Position numbers and translations under genes: made by a program. Positions 16,477 through 23,955 of a stretch of DNA of 64,000 nt are shown in pieces. The notes beneath the pieces are model-generated. The model saw only the letters and a list, made by a program, of their open reading frames with translations. It made no database searches and was not told the DNA's origin. Numbering within the stretch: the stretch's first letter is position 1; each line of letters opens with the position of its first letter. The DNA lies in the NCBI RefSeq assembly GCF_001646665.1, contig NZ_LWBU01000384.1, positions 1-64,000 of the forward strand. The letters are read 5' to 3'. Source of the DNA: Streptomyces noursei. GTDB lineage: Bacteria; Actinomycetota; Actinomycetes; Streptomycetales; Streptomycetaceae.

Positions 16477-17274
16477 CTACTCCTCCGGTTCCCAGGCGCG
16501 GAGCAGGTCGAGCAGCCCTGCGTCTCCATCGACGTGCAAGGATTCGGCGGGGATACGGTCGTACAAGTAGAGGACCAGCTCACTGGCCGTGCCACGTACG
16601 GAGGCGCCGGCTGCGTCTGGGTCCTCGCCGGCCGCGGCAGTGGGTGCGGAGATACGGGTGGAGCGTGCGCCGTCGCCGTCGACCGTGAGGCGCCAGGAGC
16701 GGCCCTCGGTGGTGTGGAAGTCGAAGGCCGTGGGCTTGTGTGGCCAGGCGCTGGCCGTCGCGACGCAGGTGAACAGGAACTCCTCGACACCGTCGAGTGC
16801 GACCTCGGCCGGCAGCGGCTGCGGGTCGCCCGCGGCGAGCAGGGCGTCATAGGTGTGCACGGCGCTCTCCTGGACCCGGTGCCGGGCCACTCCGCCAGAG
16901 GTCCGCGGCGTCTGCAGGGCACTCCACCACGCCCAGCAGCCGGCGTCCGGTCCTGCCTCGCGCAGGGCGCTCAGCAGAAGCCGGGTCGACGCGGCCAGCC
17001 AGGCCAGCAGGGCGTCACGGTCCCGCGGCACTTCCAGCGCGGCGCGCGCGGCGGCGGCCTCGGCCGGGGGAGCGTCGGCAGGCCCCGCGCCGACGATGGC
17101 GGCCCAGTAACGGTCTCCCCCACCCAGGTGCTTCACCAGATCGAACAGCGTCCACCCCGGGCAGGTCGGCACCGGTGCGTCGAGGGTGGGCGCGGCGGCG
17201 ACCGCGGTGCGGAAGGCGGTCGACCGTTCATCGATCAGTCGCAGCAGATCAGGGAACTCAGGATTCTTGTCCAC
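16477..17274 (-). CDS. Maleylpyruvate isomerase (mycothiol-dependent) family protein
   Basis: A 265-residue member of the DinB-like maleylpyruvate isomerase family of actinobacteria, in which an N-terminal four-helix bundle binds a metal and probably mycothiol. Family features seen are VPTCPGWTLFDLVKHLGGGD (first metal His, in KHLG), HRVQESAVHTYDALLAAG (second His cluster, HxxxxxxH type) and a C-terminal MDMPI_C-like domain (WRLTVDGDGARSTR, VRGTASELVLYLYDR). The substrate is unknown, since most members are not true maleylpyruvate isomerases. The GTG start has only a weak ribosome binding site. The next leftward gene is the hydrolase at 15390. Confidence 0.85.
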   Translation of the reverse strand: MDKNPEFPDLLRLIDERSTAFRTAVAAAPTLDAPVPTCPGWTLFDLVKHLGGGDRYWAAIVGAGPADAPPAEAAAARAALEVPRDRDALLAWLAASTRLLLSALREAGPDAGCWAWWSALQTPRTSGGVARHRVQESAVHTYDALLAAGDPQPLPAEVALDGVEEFLFTCVATASAWPHKPTAFDFHTTEGRSWRLTVDGDGARSTRISAPTAAAGEDPDAAGASVRGTASELVLYLYDRIPAESLHVDGDAGLLDLLRAWEPEE

Positions 17275-17615
17275 GCCGGAGATCTATCACCGTCCTCCGG
17301 TGAAGGACAGCGATTTTCGCAGTCGCCCGCCGGTTGGCCGTTGCGGACGACGTCCCGGCCTCCCACCGCTCAAGTGCCGGGCTGCGCACTGCTGCGAGGA
17401 CGCTCGGTGGTGATGACGTACGCCCGGCGTCGTACTGCCGGTGTTCCAGGCTCGCCGTGTGCGCAGCGTCAGGTCGGTGTACTGGATGGGGCCGGCCGAC
17501 GGTGGGCGAGGCCGGTCTTCCACGGCAACGGGCGCGTCATTCCGAGTTCTTGCACCGCGGCGGAGGGTGGTCCGCCTTCGGAGCGTTCGGTCCTGCGGGC
17601 CTCCGCTGCCCGTGG
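17275..17615. other. Intergenic region, nothing recognised
   Basis: About 340 bases between two leftward genes. On the minus strand a frame reads QYTDLTLRTRRAWNTGSTT around 17440-17490, with no family match and no proper start. No repeat or riboswitch was seen. It probably holds the promoter of the gene ending at 16477. Confidence 0.35.
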
Positions 17616-18458
17616 TCAGGGGGCGGGGGGCGACGGCTTCGGCGGGCGCGCGTGACCGCTGAGCATTTGGCCGATCACCGCGCCCAGGTGGATGACCACC
17701 CCGACCGCCACCAGCCAGGAGATAATGATCATGACGACGCCGACGGGGCCGTACCGCTGTTCGTTCGCCACGATCGCCGACGAGAAGTAGCGCGCCGAGA
17801 ACACGCCCAGACCCGTCCAGCACACGCTGGTGACCAGCGCGGCGGGCAGGAGGGCACGCCACCGGACGGCGCCGGACAGGAGCACCCATACCGTGCTCCA
17901 CCAGAAGGCGGCCGCCCAGGCCCAGCCCGCCAGGCTTTGCAGTGGCAGCCCTTCCGCCACCCGGCCCAGCGCACTCTGGACCGCGGTGAAGAGCAGGAGG
18001 TACACGAGCCAGACCAACTGGATCGTGACGTCGTGCCAGCCCCGATGTGGGACGTCGAACAGCGTCTGGTACCAGCTCTGGAGAGTGCCCGCCACGGCCA
18101 TGGCCCCCAGTGCCATGAGGAAGCCGCTCACCACCGTCACGGTGTCCGCCCCGGGTCCGGGCACGAAGAGCGACGCCACGGCCTCCGCCGCCTCCTGGTT
18201 CAGCCCCAGCCATCGCACGACGACCGTGGTGGTGTCCCGCCCCGTGGCCTCCGTGAGCACGATGAGCATCGGGAAGAAGCACAACAGGGCGAGCGCGGCC
18301 AGCTGGAGCGCGTGGTTGAAGAAGTCGGCCTCCGTGAGCTGGCCCCACAAGCCGCGCCACAGCCTGCCCGGCCCGCTCTCGCGGAGGCGCCGGGCCTGCC
18401 GCGACGCCCAGTGCCGGGGCGGCGGGCCTTCCCGCTTCCGACGCGCTTCGCCTCCCAT
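17616..18458 (-). CDS. YihY/BrkB-family inner-membrane protein
   Basis: A polytopic membrane protein of about 280 residues, of the YihY/virulence factor BrkB family. Their role is poorly defined; they are often described as putative transporters and are not RNase BN, despite old annotations. Five to six hydrophobic segments are visible: LAALALLCFFPMLIVLTE, TVVSGFLMALGAMAVAG, WLVYLLLFTAVQSAL, AWAAAFWWSTVWVLLSG, ALVTSVCWTGLGVFSARYF and GVVMIIISWLVAVGVVIHLG. The N-terminus (ARRKREGPPPRHWASRQARR) is cytosolic and basic. The start at 18458 lacks a good ribosome binding site. An upstream start at 18569 would add an atypical low-complexity leader. Confidence 0.8.
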   Translation of the reverse strand: MGGEARRKREGPPPRHWASRQARRLRESGPGRLWRGLWGQLTEADFFNHALQLAALALLCFFPMLIVLTEATGRDTTTVVVRWLGLNQEAAEAVASLFVPGPGADTVTVVSGFLMALGAMAVAGTLQSWYQTLFDVPHRGWHDVTIQLVWLVYLLLFTAVQSALGRVAEGLPLQSLAGWAWAAAFWWSTVWVLLSGAVRWRALLPAALVTSVCWTGLGVFSARYFSSAIVANEQRYGPVGVVMIIISWLVAVGVVIHLGAVIGQMLSGHARPPKPSPPAP

Positions 18459-18612
18459 GGAGGCATTGATACCGGCGCGTTCCCCGGTTGTCGCGCCGCC
18501 GTGCCGTGGCTCACGGCTGGGTGAGCCCGTCCAGGAGGCCACGGCCGTACGTCCACGTTCCTGGCCCACCGGCGGAGTCGGGGGCAGCGGCCCTGCTCCC
18601 GCGCCAGGCGCT

Positions 18613-19374
18613 TCAGCCGTCGCCGGGATCGTGCGGGTTCACCCGGTAGGTCAGTTCGTAACGCGCACCGGCGTCGTCGAAGCGGGCCACCTGGAAGCCG
18701 GCGCCCGCGAGTGATGTGGCCAGCTGCACCGAGCCGATGACGTCCTCTACGCTGCCGTCCTCGTTGGGCCGCACCACCACCTCGACCGTCGCCGGGCCGG
18801 GCAGCGGCCGGGTGACATCCAGCGACCACGTCTCGCCCTGCTCCATCTCCCGCCGGGCGACCTGCTCACCGTTCCACCGCAGCGTCACGACATCGACCTC
18901 CGGCACACCGGGAACGTTGTGGTTCGAGCGCGGTGACTCGCAGAAGATCCAGCTGAGGACCCCGTCGGCAGGGGCGGGGGCGGGGGTCGGGGCAGGTCCG
19001 GGTACGTCGTCGATCTGCCTGACCTTGTAGGTCAGCTCGTACTGGGCCCCGGCCTCGTCGAAACGGGCCTCGTGGAAGTCGGTGGCGGCAAGGCCCGTGC
19101 CCACGTCGGCGGCGCTCAACTGCACCGAGCCGATGACGTCCTCTACGCTGCCGTCCTCGTTGGGCCGCACCACCACCTCGACCGTCGCCGGGCCGGGCAG
19201 CGGCCGGGTGACATCCAGCGACCACGTCTCGCCCTGCTCCATCTCCCGCCGGGCGACCTGCTCACCGTTCCACCGCAGCGTCACGACATCGAGCTCCGGC
19301 ACACCGGGAACGTTGTGGTTCGAACGGGGCGACTGGCAGAAGATCCAGCTGAGGATTCCCTCGTAGGACGGCAT
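18613..19374 (-). CDS. Two-repeat protein, repeats nearly identical (253 aa)
   Basis: The product consists of two copies of a domain of about 110 residues joined by a Pro/Ala linker (DDVPGPAPTPAPAPADG). Each copy opens LSWIFC-x-SPRSNHNVPGVP and contains DVVTLRWNGEQVARREMEQG and ATVEVVVRPNEDGSVEDVIG, ending in ARFD-x-AGA-x-YELTY. The pattern is beta-rich and suggests a soluble or surface Ig-like or C2-like fold, but the family is not recognised. There is no signal peptide if the start is the ATG at 19374. The DNA of the two copies differs at about 5 of 235 bases, which indicates recent duplication or gene conversion. Confidence 0.75.
   Translation of the reverse strand: MPSYEGILSWIFCQSPRSNHNVPGVPELDVVTLRWNGEQVARREMEQGETWSLDVTRPLPGPATVEVVVRPNEDGSVEDVIGSVQLSAADVGTGLAATDFHEARFDEAGAQYELTYKVRQIDDVPGPAPTPAPAPADGVLSWIFCESPRSNHNVPGVPEVDVVTLRWNGEQVARREMEQGETWSLDVTRPLPGPATVEVVVRPNEDGSVEDVIGSVQLATSLAGAGFQVARFDDAGARYELTYRVNPHDPGDG
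18725..19355. repeat. Direct repeat, 235 bp x2, 396-bp spacing
   Basis: The segments 18725-18959 and 19121-19355 align without gaps. About five mismatches were counted by eye, most of them at the end that encodes the start of each domain. They lie within one gene and keep frame (396 bases equals 132 codons). Such a repeat is expected to be prone to slippage or recombination to a one-domain or three-domain form. Confidence 0.9.
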
Positions 19375-19782
19375 GGCGTGCGCCTCCGGGCTCGACGGCG
19401 GGTCCCGAACACCGTCCGCCCTCGCGCCCCGCCCCGCCACCCGGCCTCCGCCATCCGGAGCTGCCGAAGGCAGGGTCACCGGCGTCCGCGTCATCGGCGG
19501 TACGGTGCGTCCGCCGTGGCCGCGGGCGCCTGCGCGGCAGGCGGGCTCCGGTCGCGGTGGCGGCCGCGAGCCGCCGGCGGAGTCCTTGCCGACGGCTCGA
19601 GAACCGCCGCATCGCGGCTGTCCCGGGAGGGTCCGTGGTATGAGGCCTCACCCGCTCTCCGGGGTGTGGCCGCGGTATGCCTGCGGGCCGGATCCGCTTT
19701 ACGCGCCCGCCCGTTCGTGATCAGCTGCACACCGAACAATCGAACGACTTCTGGGGAGAGGTCGAGGAGGGGGAGCGTGCCG
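19375..19782. other. Divergent intergenic region
   Basis: About 410 bases between the leftward repeat-protein gene and the rightward M48 protease gene, which should contain both promoters. No protein-like frame or palindrome long enough to report was found. The least GC-rich part is around 19725-19755, just before the protease gene, and is the likeliest promoter zone for it. Confidence 0.4.
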
Positions 19783-21066
19783 ATGAGCACGAACACACGG
19801 GAGACGGCACGACGGTGCCCCCGGTGCGGAGGCGCGGTGCAGGGCGGCGGGCGGTTCGTCGTCTGGTGCTCCGAGTGCGACTGGAACGTCGATCCGGTGC
19901 CGCCCGAGGAGGACCGCGGGCGATTGGGGAAGGCGCGGCGTGCCCTGGCACGCCGCCATGGCGAACAACTGCTCGCCGAGATGACCGGCGGCGCAGTTCC
20001 GGCCCCGAGGCGTGACCCGGCCGCACTCGCCGCCTATGCGATCGCCCTGCTCGTGCACGGTGTCACGGTCCTACTCGCGGCGGGCGGGACGTGGTTCCTC
20101 GTGACGGGATGGGGCCGTCCCCTGATGGCCGTGGGCGTGTTCCTGCTGGCGCTGGCGTGGACGCTCCGGCCCCGGCCGTACCGCCTGCCCGAGGACGGCA
20201 CGCCGGTCCTGGCGCGGGCGGACGCCCCGGCGCTGTACGCGTTGATCGACGAGGTCGCCGGCGTCGTGGGGACCCGGGGTGCCGACCTTGTCGTGGTGGA
20301 CGGTGGCGTCAACGCGAGCGTGACGACCCGCGGCGTGCGCGGCCGGCGAGTGCTGACGCTGGGGCTGCCGCTCTGGGAGATCCTCACGCCCCAGCAGCGG
20401 ATCGCCCTGCTGGGGCACGAGTTCGGCCACTACAGCAACGGGGACGCCCGGCACGGCCGGGTGCTCGCGACCGCGTACCGCTCCCTGACCACCTGGCGCT
20501 ACTACTTCGCGCCCACGCCGGACCCGTCCCTCCTCGACCTGCTCGTCAACCTGCTCTCCCTGCCGCCCCGCGCGGCGGTCCACGGTGCGCTCGCCCTGCT
20601 CGACCGGCTGTCCCTCCGGGCCACCCAGCGCGCGGAGTACCTCGCGGACTCCGCGGCCGCCCGTGCCGGTTCCACCGAGGCCGCCGTCGGACTGATGGAC
20701 CGGCTCCTCGTCGCCGACTCGGTCGTGACGACACTGCGACGGGAGGGCAACGCGGCCCAGGTCGTCCGGCGCGGCACCGCGACCGGGGACCGGGCGGACG
20801 GACTGTGGGAACGCCTCGCCGCGGAGACGGAGTCCATCCCGGAGGACGAGTACGAGCGCCAGCGCCGCGTCGGCGCGCTGCGCGGACACAGCGTCGACTC
20901 GACCCACCCGCCGACGCACCTCCGGCGCGCCTGCCTCCTCCTCGGCGACGCCCGTGCGGCGGCGGTGACCATGACGGACGACCGGGGCGGCTCGATCACC
21001 GCCGAGCTCGCCGGCCCCCGCAGCGTGGTGGCGCGGCACATCGTCCGGCAGGGATTCCCGGGCTAG
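19783..21066 (+). CDS. M48-family zinc metalloprotease with N-terminal zinc ribbon
   Basis: A 427-residue membrane protein. Residues 12-35 form a probable zinc ribbon (CPRCGG, 15-20 residues, CSECDW). Two adjacent hydrophobic segments follow (AYAIALLVHGVTVLLAAGG and LMAVGVFLLALAWTL). The catalytic domain has the HExxH motif in LLGHEFGHYSNGDARHG and a downstream EYLADSAAARAGS that supplies the third ligand, typical of M48/HtpX-like peptidases. Such enzymes act in membrane protein quality control. The ATG at 19783 has GAGGGGGAG 9 bases upstream. The neighbours are unrelated, so it is probably transcribed alone. Confidence 0.85.
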   Translation: MSTNTRETARRCPRCGGAVQGGGRFVVWCSECDWNVDPVPPEEDRGRLGKARRALARRHGEQLLAEMTGGAVPAPRRDPAALAAYAIALLVHGVTVLLAAGGTWFLVTGWGRPLMAVGVFLLALAWTLRPRPYRLPEDGTPVLARADAPALYALIDEVAGVVGTRGADLVVVDGGVNASVTTRGVRGRRVLTLGLPLWEILTPQQRIALLGHEFGHYSNGDARHGRVLATAYRSLTTWRYYFAPTPDPSLLDLLVNLLSLPPRAAVHGALALLDRLSLRATQRAEYLADSAAARAGSTEAAVGLMDRLLVADSVVTTLRREGNAAQVVRRGTATGDRADGLWERLAAETESIPEDEYERQRRVGALRGHSVDSTHPPTHLRRACLLLGDARAAAVTMTDDRGGSITAELAGPRSVVARHIVRQGFPG

Positions 21067-21225
21067 GCCGAGGACGACGACCGGTTCCCCGCGCTTGGCG
21101 TCGACTCCGTCGGACACCCGGGGGGCTCCGCCCGGAGCGGGGATCGGCCGTCCGTCTCCTCCAGCGACCGCACCGCCGCTGCGGCGTTCGGTGTACGGAA
21201 GCAGGCGCTCGGCGCCCCCATCCCT

Positions 21226-22686
21226 TCAACCGGTGCCGATCAGCTGGTGCAGACGCTGCCTGACCGCCCGCTGGATGTGCTGGGCGCAGCGCAGGTGGGC
21301 CTCGGCCGATCCGCCGTGCGGGTCGGTGATGTCGAGGTCCGGGTCGAGGCACAGGGTACGGCCCTCCACGTCCGGTACCAGCGTGAGGAGCGCGTCCCGG
21401 TGCTCCCGGGTCATGCAGTAGATGTGCGTGCTGCTCCGGCACAGCCGCGGGGTGAGCGGACGGGCACGGCGCAGCCGGGGGTGTCCCGGACCGAGTGCCG
21501 GGCGTATGCCCAGACCGGCGAGGACCGGGCCGGTGTGCGGGGACATCGGCGCCCCCCACCGCCACGCCGTGGCCCCCAGCCCCGCGCTGGTGATCCGCAG
21601 GGCGGCCCCGGCCTTCCCGTACCGCCGCGCCTCGCTGCGGGCCATCGAGGCGGCGAGGGGTGAGCGGAAGGTGTTGCCGCCGCAGACGAACAGCACTCGT
21701 TGCGTCGGCCCGGCCGGGCGGCGCCACCGCGACGCCGCCGGATGGCTCAGAGCACCGATCGCGGCGACGATCAGGACCAGTGCCAGCAGTTCGGCGTCCG
21801 TCGGGGTGGGCAGCCCTGCCGTGTGGTGCAGCAGGTAGGCGGCTGCCAGGCCCGAGAGGAGGCTGGCGCAGCGGTTGACCGGTACGCACCAGGAGAACGC
21901 GCGGCGGTCGAGGTAGATCAGTGTGCCGAAGACGAACAGGGCCTCGTAGGCGACTCCTACCGCGGCGGCCGTCCAGGCGGGCGGGGTCGTGAGGAAGGTG
22001 GTGAAGCCGGCGCGCAGTCCCGGCTGGCCGGCCAGGGCCCCGGCTGCCAGCAGCACGGCGAGCCAGAGGGGGGCGGTGGCGTGCTCCACGACGAAGTACC
22101 GGCGGTCGGTGGCCACCGCGCCGGATTTCGCCACACGGCTCATGATCTCGAACCGGGCGGCGTAGCAGACGAGGTAGACGCCCACGCTCGTCGCCGCGAG
22201 CAGCGGGAGGTGGAAGTCCCGGACACCGCTGACCGCCACCAGCACCGCGGCCAGGCTCAGCAGCAGGGCGGCCCATGCCGAGGAGGGCACGTGCCGCTGC
22301 CGGGCCTTGTCGATGAGCGGAGAGGTGATCAGGACTCCCCCGCGCATGAGCAGCAGGACGAACAGGACCGAAACGTGGGTGAAGGTGAAGTTGAGCGTGG
22401 TGGCACCGATGACGAGGGAGGTGAAGAACCCCGCCCACACCAGGCTCCAGGTCGCGGACCTGGAGCGGTCGGGGTCGGGGACAGCGGGCCGGCGTGCGTG
22501 ACGCCACCACCCGCTGGCCAGCAGGAAGACGGGCATGGCGGCCAGCTGGCCGAGAGCCGCCGCCGGCAGTAGCACCAGCCCGTCCACCGGCTCGCCGGCG
22601 AACGGGGGAATGCCGTTCGTCAGTGCCTTGAGCAGCAGTACGTAGGGAATGTAGGAAAGGAAGTATCCGAACGCGAGCCAACCCAT
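21226..22686 (-). CDS. DMT-like membrane protein fused to LMW protein-tyrosine phosphatase
   Basis: Residues 1-320 form about ten hydrophobic segments arranged like an EamA/DMT-type transporter (MGWLAFGYFLSYIPYVLLLK, LVLLPAAALGQLAAMPVFLL, VLFVLLLMRGGVLITSPLID, LLLSLAAVLVAVSGV). Residues 331-486 form a low-molecular-weight tyrosine phosphatase domain: the P-loop VLFVCGGNTFRSPLAA (CX5R, Cys335, Arg341), the STHIYCMTREHRDALL block and the acid loop DPDLDITDPHGGS. The second Cys of the usual CxGNxCRS loop is Phe. The join is in frame with no stop, so one polypeptide is made. The ATG at 22686 has a strong GGGGAGGGG site. The substrate of either half is unknown. Confidence 0.8.
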   Translation of the reverse strand: MGWLAFGYFLSYIPYVLLLKALTNGIPPFAGEPVDGLVLLPAAALGQLAAMPVFLLASGWWRHARRPAVPDPDRSRSATWSLVWAGFFTSLVIGATTLNFTFTHVSVLFVLLLMRGGVLITSPLIDKARQRHVPSSAWAALLLSLAAVLVAVSGVRDFHLPLLAATSVGVYLVCYAARFEIMSRVAKSGAVATDRRYFVVEHATAPLWLAVLLAAGALAGQPGLRAGFTTFLTTPPAWTAAAVGVAYEALFVFGTLIYLDRRAFSWCVPVNRCASLLSGLAAAYLLHHTAGLPTPTDAELLALVLIVAAIGALSHPAASRWRRPAGPTQRVLFVCGGNTFRSPLAASMARSEARRYGKAGAALRITSAGLGATAWRWGAPMSPHTGPVLAGLGIRPALGPGHPRLRRARPLTPRLCRSSTHIYCMTREHRDALLTLVPDVEGRTLCLDPDLDITDPHGGSAEAHLRCAQHIQRAVRQRLHQLIGTG

Positions 22687-23142
22687 TCTCACCCCTCCCC
22701 GCCCGGTCCCCTCCGGGGGCGAACGCGCATGGCCGGTCCCCCGTAGGAGCCCCCGCACTCATCCGCGTCTCCTCGTGCCCGCCCGGATCGGCACGCCCCG
22801 TAGAGAGCGTGACCTCCTGCCGCGGTGTCCACAAGCGCTTGCATCGTGGGAATCGATGGTGTGGTTGCACGCCAGCGCAATACCGGTACGACCAGCCCGA
22901 CACCCGCGCCCCCACCCCCCCGAGCCGCCGCACCTGCACGACGCAGGGCCGGACAGGCCGCGGCAACACAGCACAGCCGCGGCCGGGACGGCGGGGTGTT
23001 CGTGCCGTTTCGCCGGAGCATCGGCCCGGCCCCACGGCACGGAGGCCCCGGGGGCGTTCCGTGTATCCGGAGCGGCTCCCACGCGGGGCGTCATCGCCGT
23101 ACGATCTGCGCCAGGGGGAGCCGAAGGGTTCGAGGGGGGCAC
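22687..23142. other. Divergent intergenic region
   Basis: About 455 bases separate the leftward fusion gene from the rightward lipoprotein gene and should hold both promoters. It includes the 10-bp palindrome CAAGCGCTTG at 22832-22841, the core seen in many LacI-family operators, although no LacI-type gene is nearby. The plus-strand frame continuing from the lipoprotein gene upstream to 22825 is rich in Pro/Arg/Ala and does not look coding. Confidence 0.4.
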
Positions 23143-23955
23143 GTGTCCGGTGCGAGAACGTTTGCCAACAGGCGTGGTCGGCGACGCCGGGTGGTCGCCG
23201 CTTCGGCAGCCGCAATCATGCTGTCGGGCTGCTCGGGCGGCGCGTCCGGGGGCGGCGGTGCGTCTTCGCCACCGCGCTCCCCGTCCCCTTCGTCGCAACC
23301 CGGCAGTCCCTCCGCCGAGCGGTTCACCGCGGATCCCGACCGAGCGCCGAAGAGCGCCCGTCAGGCGGAGGAGTTGGTGGACCACGTCGTCCTGCGGCCG
23401 GCCGACTGGGGGCCGGAGTTCGTGCCACAGGCTGTGGCCGAGAGCCGGCCCCGCACCGTCGCCGTGCTGGACGGGAAGTGCCGGTGGCAGCGTGAGCCGT
23501 TGCCCGCGGGGGTGTGGGCATCACTGTCCCGGTACGCCGAACTGCCCGGCCGGGACGGGAAGGGCACGGTCCGTGTGACCGCCGTGGCGACCGTCCACAC
23601 CTCCGAACTCGGCGCCGACGAGCAGTTGTCGACCACCCTTGAGGAGGTGCTGCGCTGCCGCGAACAGGAGATCCGGCCCGGTGAACGACTGACGGAGCTC
23701 GGATCGACCGGAACGCCCTTCGGCCTGCGGGGCCAGCAATGGGCGGACGACAACGTCTACGAACGGGGCATGTACGTCACCCGCGAAGGAGCCCACCCCT
23801 ATGTCTGGAGCGTCGCGCGGGTCGGGACCGTCACCGTCGGAGTGTCCGTGAAAGGGGCGGCGGGCCATACCGCCGAGGAGCTGAACCGCTGGGTCACCCA
23901 GTCACTTCCCCAGATGACCGGGCGTGTCAAGACGCGTACGGGCAAGGAGGGGTGA
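23143..23955 (+). CDS. Lipoprotein preceding kinase genes (270 aa)
   Basis: A basic n-region (ARTFANRRGRRRRVV) leads to a lipobox, AAAIMLSGCSGG, followed by a Gly/Ser/Pro-rich tether of about 35 residues and a globular outer domain (VDHVVLRPADWGPEFVPQAV, DGKCRWQREPLPAG, TTLEEVLRCREQEI, TAEELNRWVTQSLPQMTGR). It should be anchored to the outside of the membrane. Its stop overlaps the start of the next kinase gene (TGATG), so it is co-translated with the kinases and may be a sensor or accessory for them. The GTG at 23143 has GAGGGGGG just upstream. Confidence 0.8.
   Translation: MSGARTFANRRGRRRRVVAASAAAIMLSGCSGGASGGGGASSPPRSPSPSSQPGSPSAERFTADPDRAPKSARQAEELVDHVVLRPADWGPEFVPQAVAESRPRTVAVLDGKCRWQREPLPAGVWASLSRYAELPGRDGKGTVRVTAVATVHTSELGADEQLSTTLEEVLRCREQEIRPGERLTELGSTGTPFGLRGQQWADDNVYERGMYVTREGAHPYVWSVARVGTVTVGVSVKGAAGHTAEELNRWVTQSLPQMTGRVKTRTGKEG

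Noticed and set aside
22832..22841. CAAGCGCTTG as a LacI-family operator
   Set aside because: The core fits, but it is only 10 bp, no LacI-type gene is near, and neither flanking gene is sugar-related. It is mentioned only within the intergenic entry.
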